Positions 26,325 through 40,000 of a stretch of 64,000 nt of DNA are shown here, piece by piece; the first letter of the stretch is position 1, and every line of letters begins with the position of its first letter. Origin of the DNA: Coralliovum pocilloporae (GTDB lineage Bacteria > Pseudomonadota > Alphaproteobacteria > Rhizobiales > Cohaesibacteraceae). The stretch covers positions 3,073,501 to 3,137,500 of the forward strand of contig NZ_CP132542.1 of NCBI RefSeq assembly GCF_030845175.1, read 5' to 3'. The notes beneath the pieces were generated by a model, which saw only the letters and a list, made by a program, of their open reading frames with translations, was not told the DNA's origin and searched no databases. The position numbers and the translations under genes are program-made.

Positions 26325-27113
26325 TCAGAAGGTGAGCGGCTGACCGGTCAGGGCCTGTTCCGCCTGCGGCAGAACATCGAGGCTTGGCCAAAGACCAGAC
26401 TTCAGGCAATCCGCATAGCCGTTGACCAGTCCCTTGGCTTTCATGGTTGCAGCAGCGCCCTGATAATCATAGTCGAGGCCATGAAAAGTCACATCAACGG
26501 TGCCGGTCTCTTTCACCGTAATCAGGGCATACCAGACCCTCGGGGTGCCGTCATTGGCAGGCATGCCAAGAGCACCGGAATTGATCCAGCTCCGCGCGCC
26601 AACCCGGCGGTGAAACGGGATACCGGAATGCCCGGCCAGAACGTGGTCGAAATCCTCAGAGGTGAATTGCCCGGCAAGGTGTGCTTCATCAACGGACGGG
26701 AAGACAAATTCGTTGATTGAGCTGGTTGTCCCGTGCACCACGCGAAATGTGTGAGAGCCAAGTGTCACGGTAATTGACCGGGGCAGAGACGCCATCCACT
26801 CTGTCTGATCCTGACGTAGTTCCGCTCGACAGAACGCATACCATTGCGCCGACAGGAGCGAACAGGCTGTGCCATCGTCAAAGCCGCAGCCGCAATCATC
26901 AGACCCCTGTGCCAGAGAATCCTCGCAATTGCCCTGGATTGTTTCAATACCGCTTTGGCGAAAGGCGTCGACCACCTCTGACGGATCACCACAATAGGCA
27001 ACCAGATCGCCGGTGCAGATCATCTGTGCCGAAGACAGGCCCAGCCTGCGGGCCTCAGCCATCAGAGCCTCGAACGCCTGCAGGTTGCCATAAACGCCGC
27101 CGAAGACCAGCAT
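26325..27113 (-). CDS. Metallophosphoesterase-like protein with degenerate motif I
   Basis: I chose the ATG at 27113, preceded by GGAG five bases upstream; the frame runs on to 27155. The protein has GDLVAYCGDP, GNCEDSL, VVHGT and LAGHSGIPFHRR, the later metal-binding motifs of YfcE/PrpE-like calcineurin phosphoesterases. The first motif, normally D-x-H-G-N, reads G6-V7-Y8-G9-N10, so the Asp and His that bind the first metal are missing. A Cys-rich insert (DDCGCGFDDGTAC) near residue 80 could bind a metal. It may therefore be inactive, single-metal or altered in function. It lies 46 bases downstream of the symporter gene on the same strand. Confidence 0.8.
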   Translation of the reverse strand: MLVFGGVYGNLQAFEALMAEARRLGLSSAQMICTGDLVAYCGDPSEVVDAFRQSGIETIQGNCEDSLAQGSDDCGCGFDDGTACSLLSAQWYAFCRAELRQDQTEWMASLPRSITVTLGSHTFRVVHGTTSSINEFVFPSVDEAHLAGQFTSEDFDHVLAGHSGIPFHRRVGARSWINSGALGMPANDGTPRVWYALITVKETGTVDVTFHGLDYDYQGAAATMKAKGLVNGYADCLKSGLWPSLDVLPQAEQALTGQPLTF

Positions 27114-27159
27114 ACGATCTCCGGCGATAGCGATATTTTTATGCGGTAACAGCATCGGT

Positions 27160-28545
27160 TCAGGCTGGTGACAGGCGTGGTTGCGTCCGCTTCAAACCCA
27201 GAGCAAAGGCGAGGTTGCCAATAGCCAGAACCGCAACACAGATCACCAGAAGTTTGGTGTATTTATGCTCGATACCCAGCAGAGGTGTCATAAGGGAGGA
27301 GGCGCCGCCCGCTTCAACGAAGTAGAGCGCGGCACCGCCAAGGGCTGCAGCAAAGGAGGTGAGATAGGCCCAGAGCGCTACTTCACGATTGCCCCAGATG
27401 CAGAAGAAAATGACGGGCGCCAGGTACATGGAGGCCGTGCCGCTGACAGCGACAGCTGAGTAGAGGTCTTTCGAACCGGCAAACAGGAAAACAAGACCAC
27501 CGAGCATGGCAACAACCATGGCCAGACGGCCATTGAGCACGGTTTCCGGTACCAGTTTCATATCCACCACGGCGAGCTTCGCAGAGCTCGACAGGGTCGA
27601 ATCCAGCGTTGAAAGCGCGGAGATGATCAGCACGATGTTCAGAACGGTCATGGATGTGGTGCCGAGAATGCGGGTCAGCGTGTCATTCAGCACTTCGCCT
27701 TCGACAGCAACCTGACCGGCATGAACACCAAGAAGGGCAAAGATCAGGATGCACAGCATGGAAATCCAACCCGCATGGAAGAAGCTGCGGCGGGTGGTCT
27801 GCTGGTCAGCCAGGAAGCCGCGATCCATCATCACCGGATCATGCATCGGATAACTCCAGACCTGCAGCAGAGCGACGACAAGAAGATGCCAGCCTGCATC
27901 AAAGCCGAGTGTTTTGGGTTCAAACAGCGGAGTGATGGACCAGTCGCGAAGATCAAGCAGAACCACAAAGAGATAGGCCAGAAGCGCGCCGAACAGGCTC
28001 ATCTGAAACACGTCTGTTCTGAGAGACGCGCGAAGACCACCCATCATTGAATAAACCAGGATAACAGCGGCCAGAATAAGAATGGCAGCCAGATATTCCG
28101 TACTGCCAGCCACGCCGAAGATTGCCCCGACAACCAGCATATTGGCAAAGACCTCGCTGAGAAGGCGAATGCCAATGACAAAGTTATAGGTGGCGGTTCC
28201 TGTCTTACCAAAGCGGTCTCTCAGGAAATCCTGAACGCTGCTGTAACCGTGGCGAAAGCGGATGGACTGAACGATTGCGCCGCCCGTGAAAAAGGAAAGA
28301 TAATAGGCCGTATAGGCCAGAGCCCCGGCAATGCCGTAATAATACCCCAGAATGGCTGCGGTCAGCAGGGAGCGGGCAAAAATCCAGGTGGTGACCTGAG
28401 AGAAGATCAGCGTACCGAGATTGGGCGGGGTGCCGTCCTCTGTATAGCCGCGAAAAAAGCCCGATGTGGTTCTGACCCGCGGCGACAGAATCATTGATAG
28501 AGCGACAATGAGTGCGGTCGCGATCAGCAATGTGGTGATGTCCAT
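27160..28545 (-). CDS. Sodium:solute symporter family (SSS) transporter
   Basis: The 461-residue membrane protein has about twelve to thirteen hydrophobic helices and the SSS features FARSLLTAAILGYYYG in an early helix, YSSVQDFLRDRFG after TM3, and STLDSTLSSSAKLAVVD, whose Ser/Thr residues correspond to the Na2 sodium site. The substrate cannot be predicted; SSS members take up sugars, amino acids, urea, acetate or nucleosides. It lies just upstream of the metallophosphoesterase-like gene and may be co-transcribed with it. Confidence 0.88.
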   Translation of the reverse strand: MDITTLLIATALIVALSMILSPRVRTTSGFFRGYTEDGTPPNLGTLIFSQVTTWIFARSLLTAAILGYYYGIAGALAYTAYYLSFFTGGAIVQSIRFRHGYSSVQDFLRDRFGKTGTATYNFVIGIRLLSEVFANMLVVGAIFGVAGSTEYLAAILILAAVILVYSMMGGLRASLRTDVFQMSLFGALLAYLFVVLLDLRDWSITPLFEPKTLGFDAGWHLLVVALLQVWSYPMHDPVMMDRGFLADQQTTRRSFFHAGWISMLCILIFALLGVHAGQVAVEGEVLNDTLTRILGTTSMTVLNIVLIISALSTLDSTLSSSAKLAVVDMKLVPETVLNGRLAMVVAMLGGLVFLFAGSKDLYSAVAVSGTASMYLAPVIFFCIWGNREVALWAYLTSFAAALGGAALYFVEAGGASSLMTPLLGIEHKYTKLLVICVAVLAIGNLAFALGLKRTQPRLSPA

Positions 28546-28785
28546 ATGGAATGGGCTCCGTTACAGCCGTAAGACTACTTATCTGGGCTCTGCTTTAGCT
28601 CAATTCGACCCCGATTGGGGACACATCTTCGCGAGAACAGAAACTTTTTGTCTCTGTCAGGTGGCTTTGGTTCGGATTCCTGTCTCTGTCATCAACTCTT
28701 TGCTTTGCAAGTGCATAAAGCCGTGGTAATGACCCGCGTCAACTTCAACCGCTTAGACGACTCATGCGTGATCAGTTCAAAATGA

Positions 28786-30333
<1,548 letters not shown>

Positions 30334-30351
30334 CACCGTTGAATGCTCTTG

Positions 30352-30384
30352 GAAACCGGCAGATTTCTGCCGGTTTCTTTTTTT
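30352..30384 (+). terminator. Rho-independent terminator of guaB
   Basis: GAAACCGGCA and TGCCGGTTTC form a perfect 10-bp stem with a six-base loop, followed by eight T residues. It marks the boundary between guaB and the toxin locus. Confidence 0.95.
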
Positions 30385-31089
30385 ATCTAATCATGATGTC
30401 GCAGAAGATCATTCATAGAGGTCTGCTGTAAGAGATTGGAGCTATCTGGCTTCAAGTCTTTCAGGAGAACCTGAACGAATGATCATGAGAACGTCAAACG
30501 GATGATTAGCGTCGCGGGCTGGTGATGACGCAACAGGCCTGCATTGTGGGCACTTTGTGACCAATCGAGATCGTTGCAGACCGCTCGTCTTGTCAGCAGA
30601 CGCAGAAAACCGGGTCAAGTCGCCCGACAAAGGCCGGATACGCTCCTGCTGGCTGGCCAGACAGGTGACAATTCACCAACATTGGAACTGTTTTAAGTTG
30701 CCTTTGTTTCTCCCAATTATAGTCCCTCTTATTCCAAATTATAGTCCATCTTACCCCCAATTGTCGGGTCATCCTCTTGAGGACAACAAAGCGCGGTTGA
30801 GCTGATGACCCTGTGATTCAGCCCCCGCAGACCCAAAGGGCGGGCTGTTTTCCAGCCTGGCTTTGTTGGACATATTTGAATGCGATTTTTGAAAGCCAGT
30901 CCGGCATCCTGAAGATTTCCCACACGCCGGACAGCAAGCCATCCTCAGCATATCGGATGGAATTTATGGGTCTGACGCTTGGCTCTTCGAACAGAAAAAT
31001 GAGGCAGTGAGAGACGCCGCGAGCAGGCGGGGTGGAGCAAGACAAGCCATTTTTGTTCGAGCCAGGGCACCGATGAAGGAGTATTTACT
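30385..31089. other. Leader region of the toxin gene, no gene supported
   Basis: The 705 bases hold only short frames without coding character. The visible items are two tandem 21-base repeats at 30713-30754, an AT-rich stretch around 30690-30760 that could hold the toxin promoter, and AAGGAG at 31076-31081, the ribosome-binding site of the giant gene. Such a long leader could carry regulatory sites. Confidence 0.5.
30713..30754. repeat. Two tandem 21-bp repeats upstream of the toxin gene
   Basis: Two adjacent copies share AATTATAGTCC and CTTA, and a third degenerate trace (CCAATTGTC) follows. The 21-base period is two helical turns, so a regulator could bind the same face twice. TATAGT in each copy could also be read as a -10 box. 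Confidence 0.5.
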
Positions 31090-34000
31090 GTGAAAATTTT
31101 TGATGCGGGTAATTTCTTCAAGTTCGACCAAGAATTGGATATGTATAGAGGAAGGACGGTTATTTCTAAGTATATGGCTGATTACGCCAGAGAGATTTAT
31201 GATAAGTCTGATAAAGGCTATTTTAAATCCGATCCTCAACCCCCCATCTACATAAATGCGAGATATTATAATATTAGCCCAAATTGTGTGGGAATAACGC
31301 AGTGGTTCTTGAGAGAGTATGCTGCTGGAAATTCAAATGGGGGTGGAGGACTAGAAAGCGGGATCAGTTTTCTTCAGTTTCTTAAACAGGCCGCTGAGTC
31401 TCGCGATGAATTTTATATGAACCTGGATTACCCAGGTGGATCGGTCGAAAACAACGAGGACTCAGCTGATTTTGGAGATAAATCACATGTGAATATGGAT
31501 TCACAAGGATCGATCGATAGGAGTAAAGAATATCATGTTGATTTAATCCGCACACATTTTGAAAGGCAGTATCTCAGAGAAAATTCTCGCGAATTCCTGA
31601 AGCCTATAGTGGATGTTTCTGCCGGTCAGCGCGCTGAATTTCACCCCACAAAACTTACTTCCGACGGTAGCCGGATGACGAGAGTTGATGATTTTAACAG
31701 TAGAGATCAAGAGCATGGTCTTCAGCGTATTACACCATTCCGAAATAAATACATGGTAAATAATGTAGATTATTATGGTATCGAAGAATTTTTCGATAGA
31801 ATAAAGAAGATAGACGATACTGTTTATTTCAAATTAATTGGATCTGGTCATGCTTATTCTGTAATAGTTGATTCTTATTATAACGATAATGGTAGTAAGA
31901 GTTTACGGTATATAGTTTTCGATCCAGATGAAGGCGTTAAAATAAATAATAATATAGTAGAATTTAATAAATTTTTTAGACATAGAATTGAATCGGATAA
32001 AAATGACCCCAATAGGCGTGTGCTTTCGTACAACACTAATTATATTCCTTTAGATAGAGATATCGGTTCTAATAGGCTTCCAGACTCTGAAAGGCATCCA
32101 TATGCGGTCGGATTAATTGAATATAAGCCTGGAAATGTAAATAGTCTTTCTTTGTTTCAGAATTACAGAAAACAGCTGAATAATTATGTTCTAAAAAAGC
32201 TCGTCGATCATGATCTGAATATTCGTTTTACTGCAGATTTCGCAGGAAAAATAGTTGATTTTGATGATCATCGTATAAAGCTGGTCATTCGGGATCTGGG
32301 TAGCCGGACCAGAAAATTCCTGAATGTAGTGGTTCCGCGTTCAGACTTTTTGCGTCTGCCAGATAATAATGACCTGAGTGAAATTTCCAAGATTCTCAGA
32401 AGTACCAATTCTCGGGCTCTTTTTGACGGTCGGGAGAGCGGGGCAACCGTCGCGTTTTCTGCGAATGAAGGCAGTTGGTCCCTGGTTGATAATGAAAAGT
32501 CTTCCGATAAGGCCGCTGGCGCTGACAAGGCGTCCCAGTCGGTGGAGGTCAGTTTCGAAAAAGGCATCCCTGTCTACAGAGATCCTGATGACCCGACACG
32601 CCGGATACGTTTGACGCGATCTGTTGTCACAAAGCTCGTTCAGTCACCCGGAGGTGAGGCCGTCCTGAAAGCCATGCACGACGGGTTTACAGGCACGGTT
32701 CGCCTGGATGGCGTTTCTCTTGAGGCTGATCTCCCGGCCTTGCAAGAGAAATTGTCCAAGGTGAAGAACGCCCGTGTGCCTTTCGCTGATCCAGTTGCCC
32801 GAGACAAGGTTTTTGGGTCCCTTGACCCTGTGCAGCTTTTGAAGGGAATTCGAGACAAGCAGGTGTCTTTTGGTCGCCTGACTGAAGCCCAGAAACATAT
32901 ACTTGCAGAATATTTTCCCGATAGCTCGGGTGAAACGTATGATGAAGCAGAGGTTCTGCGCCGCGCTCACGCCGAGGAAGAGACAAAGCGTTTTGAACGG
33001 AGTGTCAAGCAAGCTGAACAGGAAAAACCGAGTGGGCTGATCAGTGCGTTAGAGAGATTGAAAGTTGGACCCAGAGCTTTACGGGTTTCCAAAGCGGGGG
33101 CTGACAATGAGGGTCCAAGTACGGCACCTCGTAGCATTTTCGATATTGATCCGCATTCACCGGATTCAAAAGAAATTCTAAGATTTAATCAAAATAAGAT
33201 CCTCAAGGGCGGTGATCTCCAAAAGACGCAGCAACAAATTGTCGACTATTTTTATAAAGGTCACGTGCGAAAACATGCTCGAGAAATTGATGGTTTATGC
33301 TTCGGGTTGTCCCATCAGTTCCTCAGGGAATACCGAACTGGCGGAGAGCGTGGTGCGAGAAACTTCCTGGCATGGCTACAGGAAATCCAAAGAGCATATG
33401 CCCGTCATGAAAATCCTGGAGGCCTGCTGAAGCGCGACAGCGCGAAACCCGACATTATTTTAAACATCGTCAATGATGCAAGAGCTGCTTATGCCAGACA
33501 GACGCTTTACCAGGCTTTATTTCCTATCCTAAAGGATCAGATTTTCCAGATTAGTTCAGATTTCAAATCGCCGATCGATCCTGAACTGACAGGTAAACGC
33601 GCAACTGAAGTTCTGGAAGTTCTTCATAATAGACAAGGCCTTCAGTCTAAACGCTCTTTTGATCTCGGGAAGAAATTCAGAACGAATGACGATTACGAGG
33701 CATACGGTGTCGAAGAGTTGATGAACAAGCTCGATAGTCTCACGGAATCACAATATGTCACCGTGAAGACCCCAATACATATGATGGCTATCGTCGTTGA
33801 TGTCACGCAAGATCATTCCTCTGGTGAATATAAGAGAACGTTCACTTTTTTTGACCCAAATCATGGAGTGAGAAAATTTAATAATATCGATATCTTCAGA
33901 AAAACTATTGTTGGCTTTTATGGAATGAGCCATGTTCGAGAAGAACTGGGTGTTGTTTCTGCAAATAAATTGAATGTACTGCAGCTTATTTTTAAAGGAG

Positions 34001-37000
34001 GTTTGAAGAGGAAGACTATTAGAAATACTAAAGATCAGAGCTTTGGCTTGGGTGTGAAGTTCTATTCAGAAAAAAGTATAGAAAAAGAATCTGTTTATGA
34101 GAATTTGATTCGAAAATCGAAAGATTATATTCTCAATAAAATAAAAAATGATAAATCAAAAATTCAAATTGATAAGGATTTTCATGCGGTCTTAAAGTAT
34201 TTTGATGATAATTCTGTTGATATGCATGTGCGGCATAAGGATGGAACCTACATAAGGGTTCTTGGTGCGCGCAACTCAGCTCATGAGATTGAGTCATCTC
34301 TGACGCGAATAACTAATCATATATCTCAGTTATATCTTCGAAAGATGCTGATCGAAAGAGGTGGTGCACGATTTGCAAAATTCGCCCTTCTTACAGCTGG
34401 GCGCATGCTTCATGCTGTTCGTATTGAACCTGGAATAAGCTATTTGGGTTCGCTGCGATACAAAGATTCTGTTCTGATTTCGGATCAAGAAGGTCGTTTG
34501 AGTCCGTTTGTCAGAAATTTTGATGCAATAGTAAATGATAACAACAATCGTCAGCTTATACAGCGGCTGTTTGAAGTGGATTCAGGATTTCGTCGTGTTT
34601 TTGCAAATGAGATTGTGAACAAGATAGAGAGGAATATCCTTGGCAAAGGAATAAATGATTTAGATCGCGGCGATGTTCAAAAATTAATAAATGAAATTCG
34701 CATCAAGTTTGGAAATATATCATCAGATTTATCTGATGTAAAATTTAATGAACTTGAGAAAAATAATATAAAATCAGAACATTTGTTAGGTATAATTGAA
34801 AGCATTATTGATGATGAAACCAAGAAGAAATTCAAGCTACTTCAAGAGGTTCACCAAGAGTATTTAACGCGTTCGAGGGCTGCTTTTGAGGACGGTGACC
34901 GTCAATTTAGAACATTCCGGCTTCGGGACGGTTTTTTGCTTGTCGAGGACGGCAAGAACTGGCGGGTCGTTCCAGCTTCTATTCGCAACGAACTCCTGGA
35001 ACGGGAAGGTTCCCGCCTAGGCGATCTCATTCGTAATGGTTATTCAGGCGAGTTCAAGGTCGTCAAACCGTTAAGTACATATAGTATATCGCAGCTTCGA
35101 AATCTGTCTGGCTTGCCGCTGGAATCAAGTATTGACTTTGATCGCATCGCGGCATCGCCTTATAAAGGCGATGATTTTAAACAGATTTTGATGGCGAATA
35201 TTGATGTATCAGCATTGAATGCACGCCAGATTCTGATCCTTGAGGCTCAATTCCTGAAACTGTCACAAGGTGATAGCGACTATCACAATATTGATGCTGC
35301 AAAGTTGAAGGCTGCTTTGACCAATGCAGCTGAGCGTGATCAGGCGATTGAAGCCTATAACAAAAAAGTAACCGATGAAATTAAGCAGAGAAAATCATCT
35401 GCTGAAGTTTTGTATAAGGGAAGGGGGCGTGCGGAGGCGGGTGGCGTTTCATCGCTTGACCCAGTAGAGATTTTGAAGGGGATCAGAGACAAACGAGCGT
35501 CTTTTGATGATCTGTCTTACAATCAGAAACGTGTCCTGGCGAAACATTTTCCTGACAGTTCGGGTAAGACTTATGATGAAGCGGAAGTTTTACGCCGTGC
35601 TCATACCGAAGGCGAGATAGAGCGTTTCGAGCAGGATATAAAGCAAGCTAAGAAACCTTCCGATAAGGCCGCTGGCCCTGATAAAGCGCCACAATCGGTG
35701 GAAATCAGTTTCGAAAAAGGCATTCCTGTCTACAAGGATCCGGATGACCCGGCACGCCGGATACGTTTGACGCGGACTGTTGTCAGAAAGCTCGTTCAAT
35801 CCCCGGGAGGTGATGCTGTCCTGAAAGCTATGCATGATGGATTTACGGGGAATATTCGCCTGGATGGTGTCTCGCTCGAGACTGATATCCCTGCCTTGCG
35901 AGAGAAGTTGTCCAAGGTGAAGAACGCTCGCAATCCTTTCTCAGACCCGATTGCCCGGGACAAGGTTTTTGAATCCCTTGATCCTGTGGAGGTGTTGAAG
36001 GGAATTCGAGACAAGCGCGTGTCTTTTAACGGTCTGACGGAAGCTCAGAAACATATACTTGCAGAGCATTTCCCTGATAGGTCAGGTGAAACTTTTGATA
36101 AAGCAGAAGTTTTGCGTCGCGTTGAAACCGAGGGAGAAATAGAGCGTTTCGAAGAGGACGTTAAAAAACTCAAGAAGGCAAAGCCAGTTGGGGAAATTGA
36201 TACGCCAGAGAAGACTCAAGCCGAATCTGAAACTCCCAATACCAAAAAAGCAGGGGCAAATGTTGGAGATCGCGATACCAAGCCATCACCCGATCCTCAA
36301 TCAAAAGGCCAGGCCAAAGTAGGGGGCCAGGAAACCCCTGATAAGAGACAGGACGTTCAGCCAATAAGATGGGGTGAACGCCAGATGCCAAACCGCAGCC
36401 GAAGTAGCAACCCGTTCTTTCCTGCCCCGACGGAATATGAAGTTCGTTATAACCAGAATGATTTCATGCGAAGGAGCGGGCTATTTACGCCAGTTATCAG
36501 GAGAAAGTTCTTTTCAGGGATCGATGACCCTGGATCCGGAGTTTCTCCTCTCCGTTGCGGCTCATGTGCGGCCTTGTCGAATTTGTATAACTTGAGTCTT
36601 CGGCTCGGCGGCCTCAAAGGGGCAACGGAGTTTCTCGAGGGGCTTGAGGCGGCATTGCGCGCGATGGAGGAGCCAGACTCCAACATAGATGCTACGCAAC
36701 CAAATAGCATCGCCGAGTGGGAAAAGTTGTATCTAATGAAGGCGCGTCGAGCCAATACGCAAGACTTTCTTGTGGATGTGTTGGCTCTTCAGGTTTTCCA
36801 GCGTTTTGACTCGATACCTTTCGAGACGTCTCAATCGGGCAGAGAGCCTACAGATAGCGCCGCCTTTCTGAAGAAGTTCATGAGAGACCATGGTCTCGAA
36901 TTGGTGTCTAGGGACGTATCGGGCGCGTCCGGGTCTGACTCGCGAGTGAGGGATACGGGCTCCTTTTTTGAGCCAATGACGTTTCGGGAAATCCTCAATC

Positions 37001-40000
37001 AGTTGGCTTCAAGTAACAAGAATCTGCATTTTAATATAGAAAACAACTTCCACTCGATGTCGATCAATCTCTTGGTTGATGAATCAGGGGGCAGGAAATT
37101 TGGTTTCTTCGACCCGAACCATGGGTCGAGATGGTTTGACGACATAGAAAACTTCCGCCGATTCTTTACTGATTACATAAGGAGCCCTGAGTTTATAGCC
37201 CTCAGTGGCGAGTCTACGGTAAAAAGCGTTACAGAGTATATTCGCCGAGGCCTCCATGGCAGTTTAGGCGGCTATAGCAACTTCGGTGCGGGGATGCAGC
37301 CGACCGATCTGGCGCTAATGGTGCATAAATACGAAGCTACGGTGACGCAAAAACAAAGTATCTTTGGAGAGAAATTCTATAAGGAGAAGAATTACTTCCT
37401 TTCGCAGATGTTGACTGGAGAAAAGCGCATCGTAATCAAAGATACGGTGGGCCGCAGAATGACAGCAAAGGTCATAGGGTTTGATGACGTCAATGTCACG
37501 CTGCGGGTTTTCCTGGGTACGGATTCCGCAAGTAATAACGGGAGATATATAGATATCACCACCAGCCGGGGAGACTTGTACAGCCCGTCATCGGCTCTGA
37601 CCGATTTCGATCTTCAGATTTATACCCGTGAAGATCAGGTACGGAAGCTGGTTGCGGAATCTCCGGGCGGACGTTTCACCCTGTTACCGGCGGGTGCAAA
37701 CAAGAGTTCTGAATTCGTGTTGGGTCGGCCGATTACTTCGGCGCAGGAGACCATGCTGATTCCGATTGAGGAGATCGCACGTCAGTCCCGTTCGAGAACC
37801 GATAGTCTAATCAAGGCATTTTTTCAGACGTCTCCAGACGATGGCGATCGGTACGAATATTTCAAGAAGATTTTCGAGACCGATTCTGGTTTTCGCCGGA
37901 GACTACTCGCCTCGGCGACTATGGAAACGGAACTCCGTTCTGCTTTGGTGACCAGTGGCTCCCTTCGTCCAGGCGAGGACTGGTCTGCAGTCTTTAAGCG
38001 CATAGTCGATTATTATACTGAAATTCCGGCTGATACGGATAGGCTAAGGGAGAGGCCGAGACATCTTGATGTAATAGCAAACAATTTGCCGGGCCTGCAG
38101 AGAGTTAATCGTGATCTCGTGCGCAGACTTGAGATGGTCTCGAGGGTTCGTAATGATGTTGCGACGCAAATCAGTCGCGCGGGTGGTGTCGATGTGCCGC
38201 CAGCCCTAAGGCGCAACGAAATCCTGATCGATCGAGGCCACATGGTCTTGTCCGTCAAAACGACGCGGGACGGGCAGTCGACCTGGGTGAAAGTCCGTCT
38301 GCCCGTTAACCTGCATCATGAGATTTTTGCGCTTGAGGGACGTCGCCTGGTCAAAGCCCTGAGAGATTCCCTCGACGCCGGCGGCCAGTCGGCAACGCGT
38401 TTCATCTTGCGCGAGGGCCTGATCACCCAGAATGTGCGGAATGAGCTTGAGGCCCTCGCGGAGCGCCGCGGTGCCAAAGGTGACGCCGCATTCGATCAGG
38501 CATTGTCGAAGCGCTTCAGCGCGATGAAGAAGTCGGGCTACAAGGATTTTGATCCGACCGAGCTAATAAACAGGGTTGCGGATGGTCGCCTTCCGGTACC
38601 GGATCTGAGTCCGGGCCAACTCCTGATTTTGAATAAACTTTTCCCGCCGAAGGGTGAGGTAGGTTCGAACGCATCGCCCGATGGCTGGTTTAGCATGCAC
38701 ACTCTGCGGGCCAGGGCAGGTATGGAGACGAATCGCCTCAGGACAGAGTGGGAAAAATGGTCGCGCTACGTGTCGGGTCAAGTCACCAGGAAGGACGTAG
38801 GGGCACCGCCGGACCCGGCACCGCAATTGCCGGGGACACCTGATCAAGGCCGCAAGAACCTGCGTGACCGGGTGTTGCGAAAATATCTGAAGTCGAGGAA
38901 GACGACGAGATTCACGATCGAACTCAAGAATGGCAAGCCCTTCTTGGACGGTATCGCTTTGACGGACGATTTCATGGAGTTTTTGGCGGAGCGGGTTCGG
39001 CCGGGAGTGTACGACGCGCTGGCAGATACGATGAAGGCCAAAATCAGCGTATCCTTCCCCATCGACTCCAAGCAACTTCCTTCAGTCAAAGTGCTTAAGC
39101 GTCTGGCCACGGAAGAATTCGGCGGCCAGCAGAAGGGCTCTCCGAAACCCGGTACGAGCGGCGGCGATGGACCGCGTCTCCTGGGCTCGAACCGGAGGGT
39201 TTATTTAAAGGAGGTTGTCAAGGAACTGAAGGCCGGGACTCGGAACTGGGACACGCTGTCCTCCTATCAAAAAATCCTGCTGAGCCATGAGTACGGCAGT
39301 ATCGAACAGGCTCACAGCGCCCTGATGAAAACAGGCGAGGCATTGCCTGACAGTAAAATACCCTCTGCACAAGAGAGAATCCAGCGTCTGGCTGCATGGC
39401 AGGATGTGGGACAGGAAGCAACACTCGGGTTTGGCCGTATTATCGATCGTATAAAGGGCCTGTCATCGCGTCCGAAGGTGACTTACGCTCCTCAGTCCAT
39501 TTTCATTGGTGCCGTTGATGACAGATCATCCCGGAATTTGAAAGGTGAATGCAATCATCTTGGGCTCGCTTATCTGAGCACTCTATCTCATGGCTCGGAC
39601 GGGGACGGGCGAACCCGGTTCCTGGAAGGTCTGTTTGTTCATTCCGATATTCTGTCCCGGATTGGGGATGGCAACAGAAATGTTTCTTCTCGGGAATTTG
39701 AAGAGGCGGAGAAATTCAGAAAGAGATTGGCCGCTCTTGGTCAATATGACTATGAGAATAGCTCGGCCGGGGTTTTGACATCCGAAGGCGACCTGTCGCT
39801 GAAGCAAATTGTCGATAAATTGGCCCAGGCCAATGGGGATGCGTATTACCAGGTTAATACAGGCAATCATGCCATGGTACTCGGTAAGCGCACCATCAAC
39901 GGGCAGGATCATTATTACTTCTATGATCCCAATTTTGCTGAAGTTGAATTTACAGATAAGAATAGCAAGAAAGCCGCTGATGCGCTGAAAAAGGCTATTG

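Noticed and set aside
26341-26350. TGACCGGTCA as a second copy of the paa operator
   Set aside because: It lies inside the coding end of the metallophosphoesterase-like gene and its centre differs from the operator upstream of paaG.
30840-31010. Possible insertion-sequence remnant upstream of the toxin gene
   Set aside because: Short frames here look vaguely transposase-like but show no catalytic residues, inverted repeats or target duplications.
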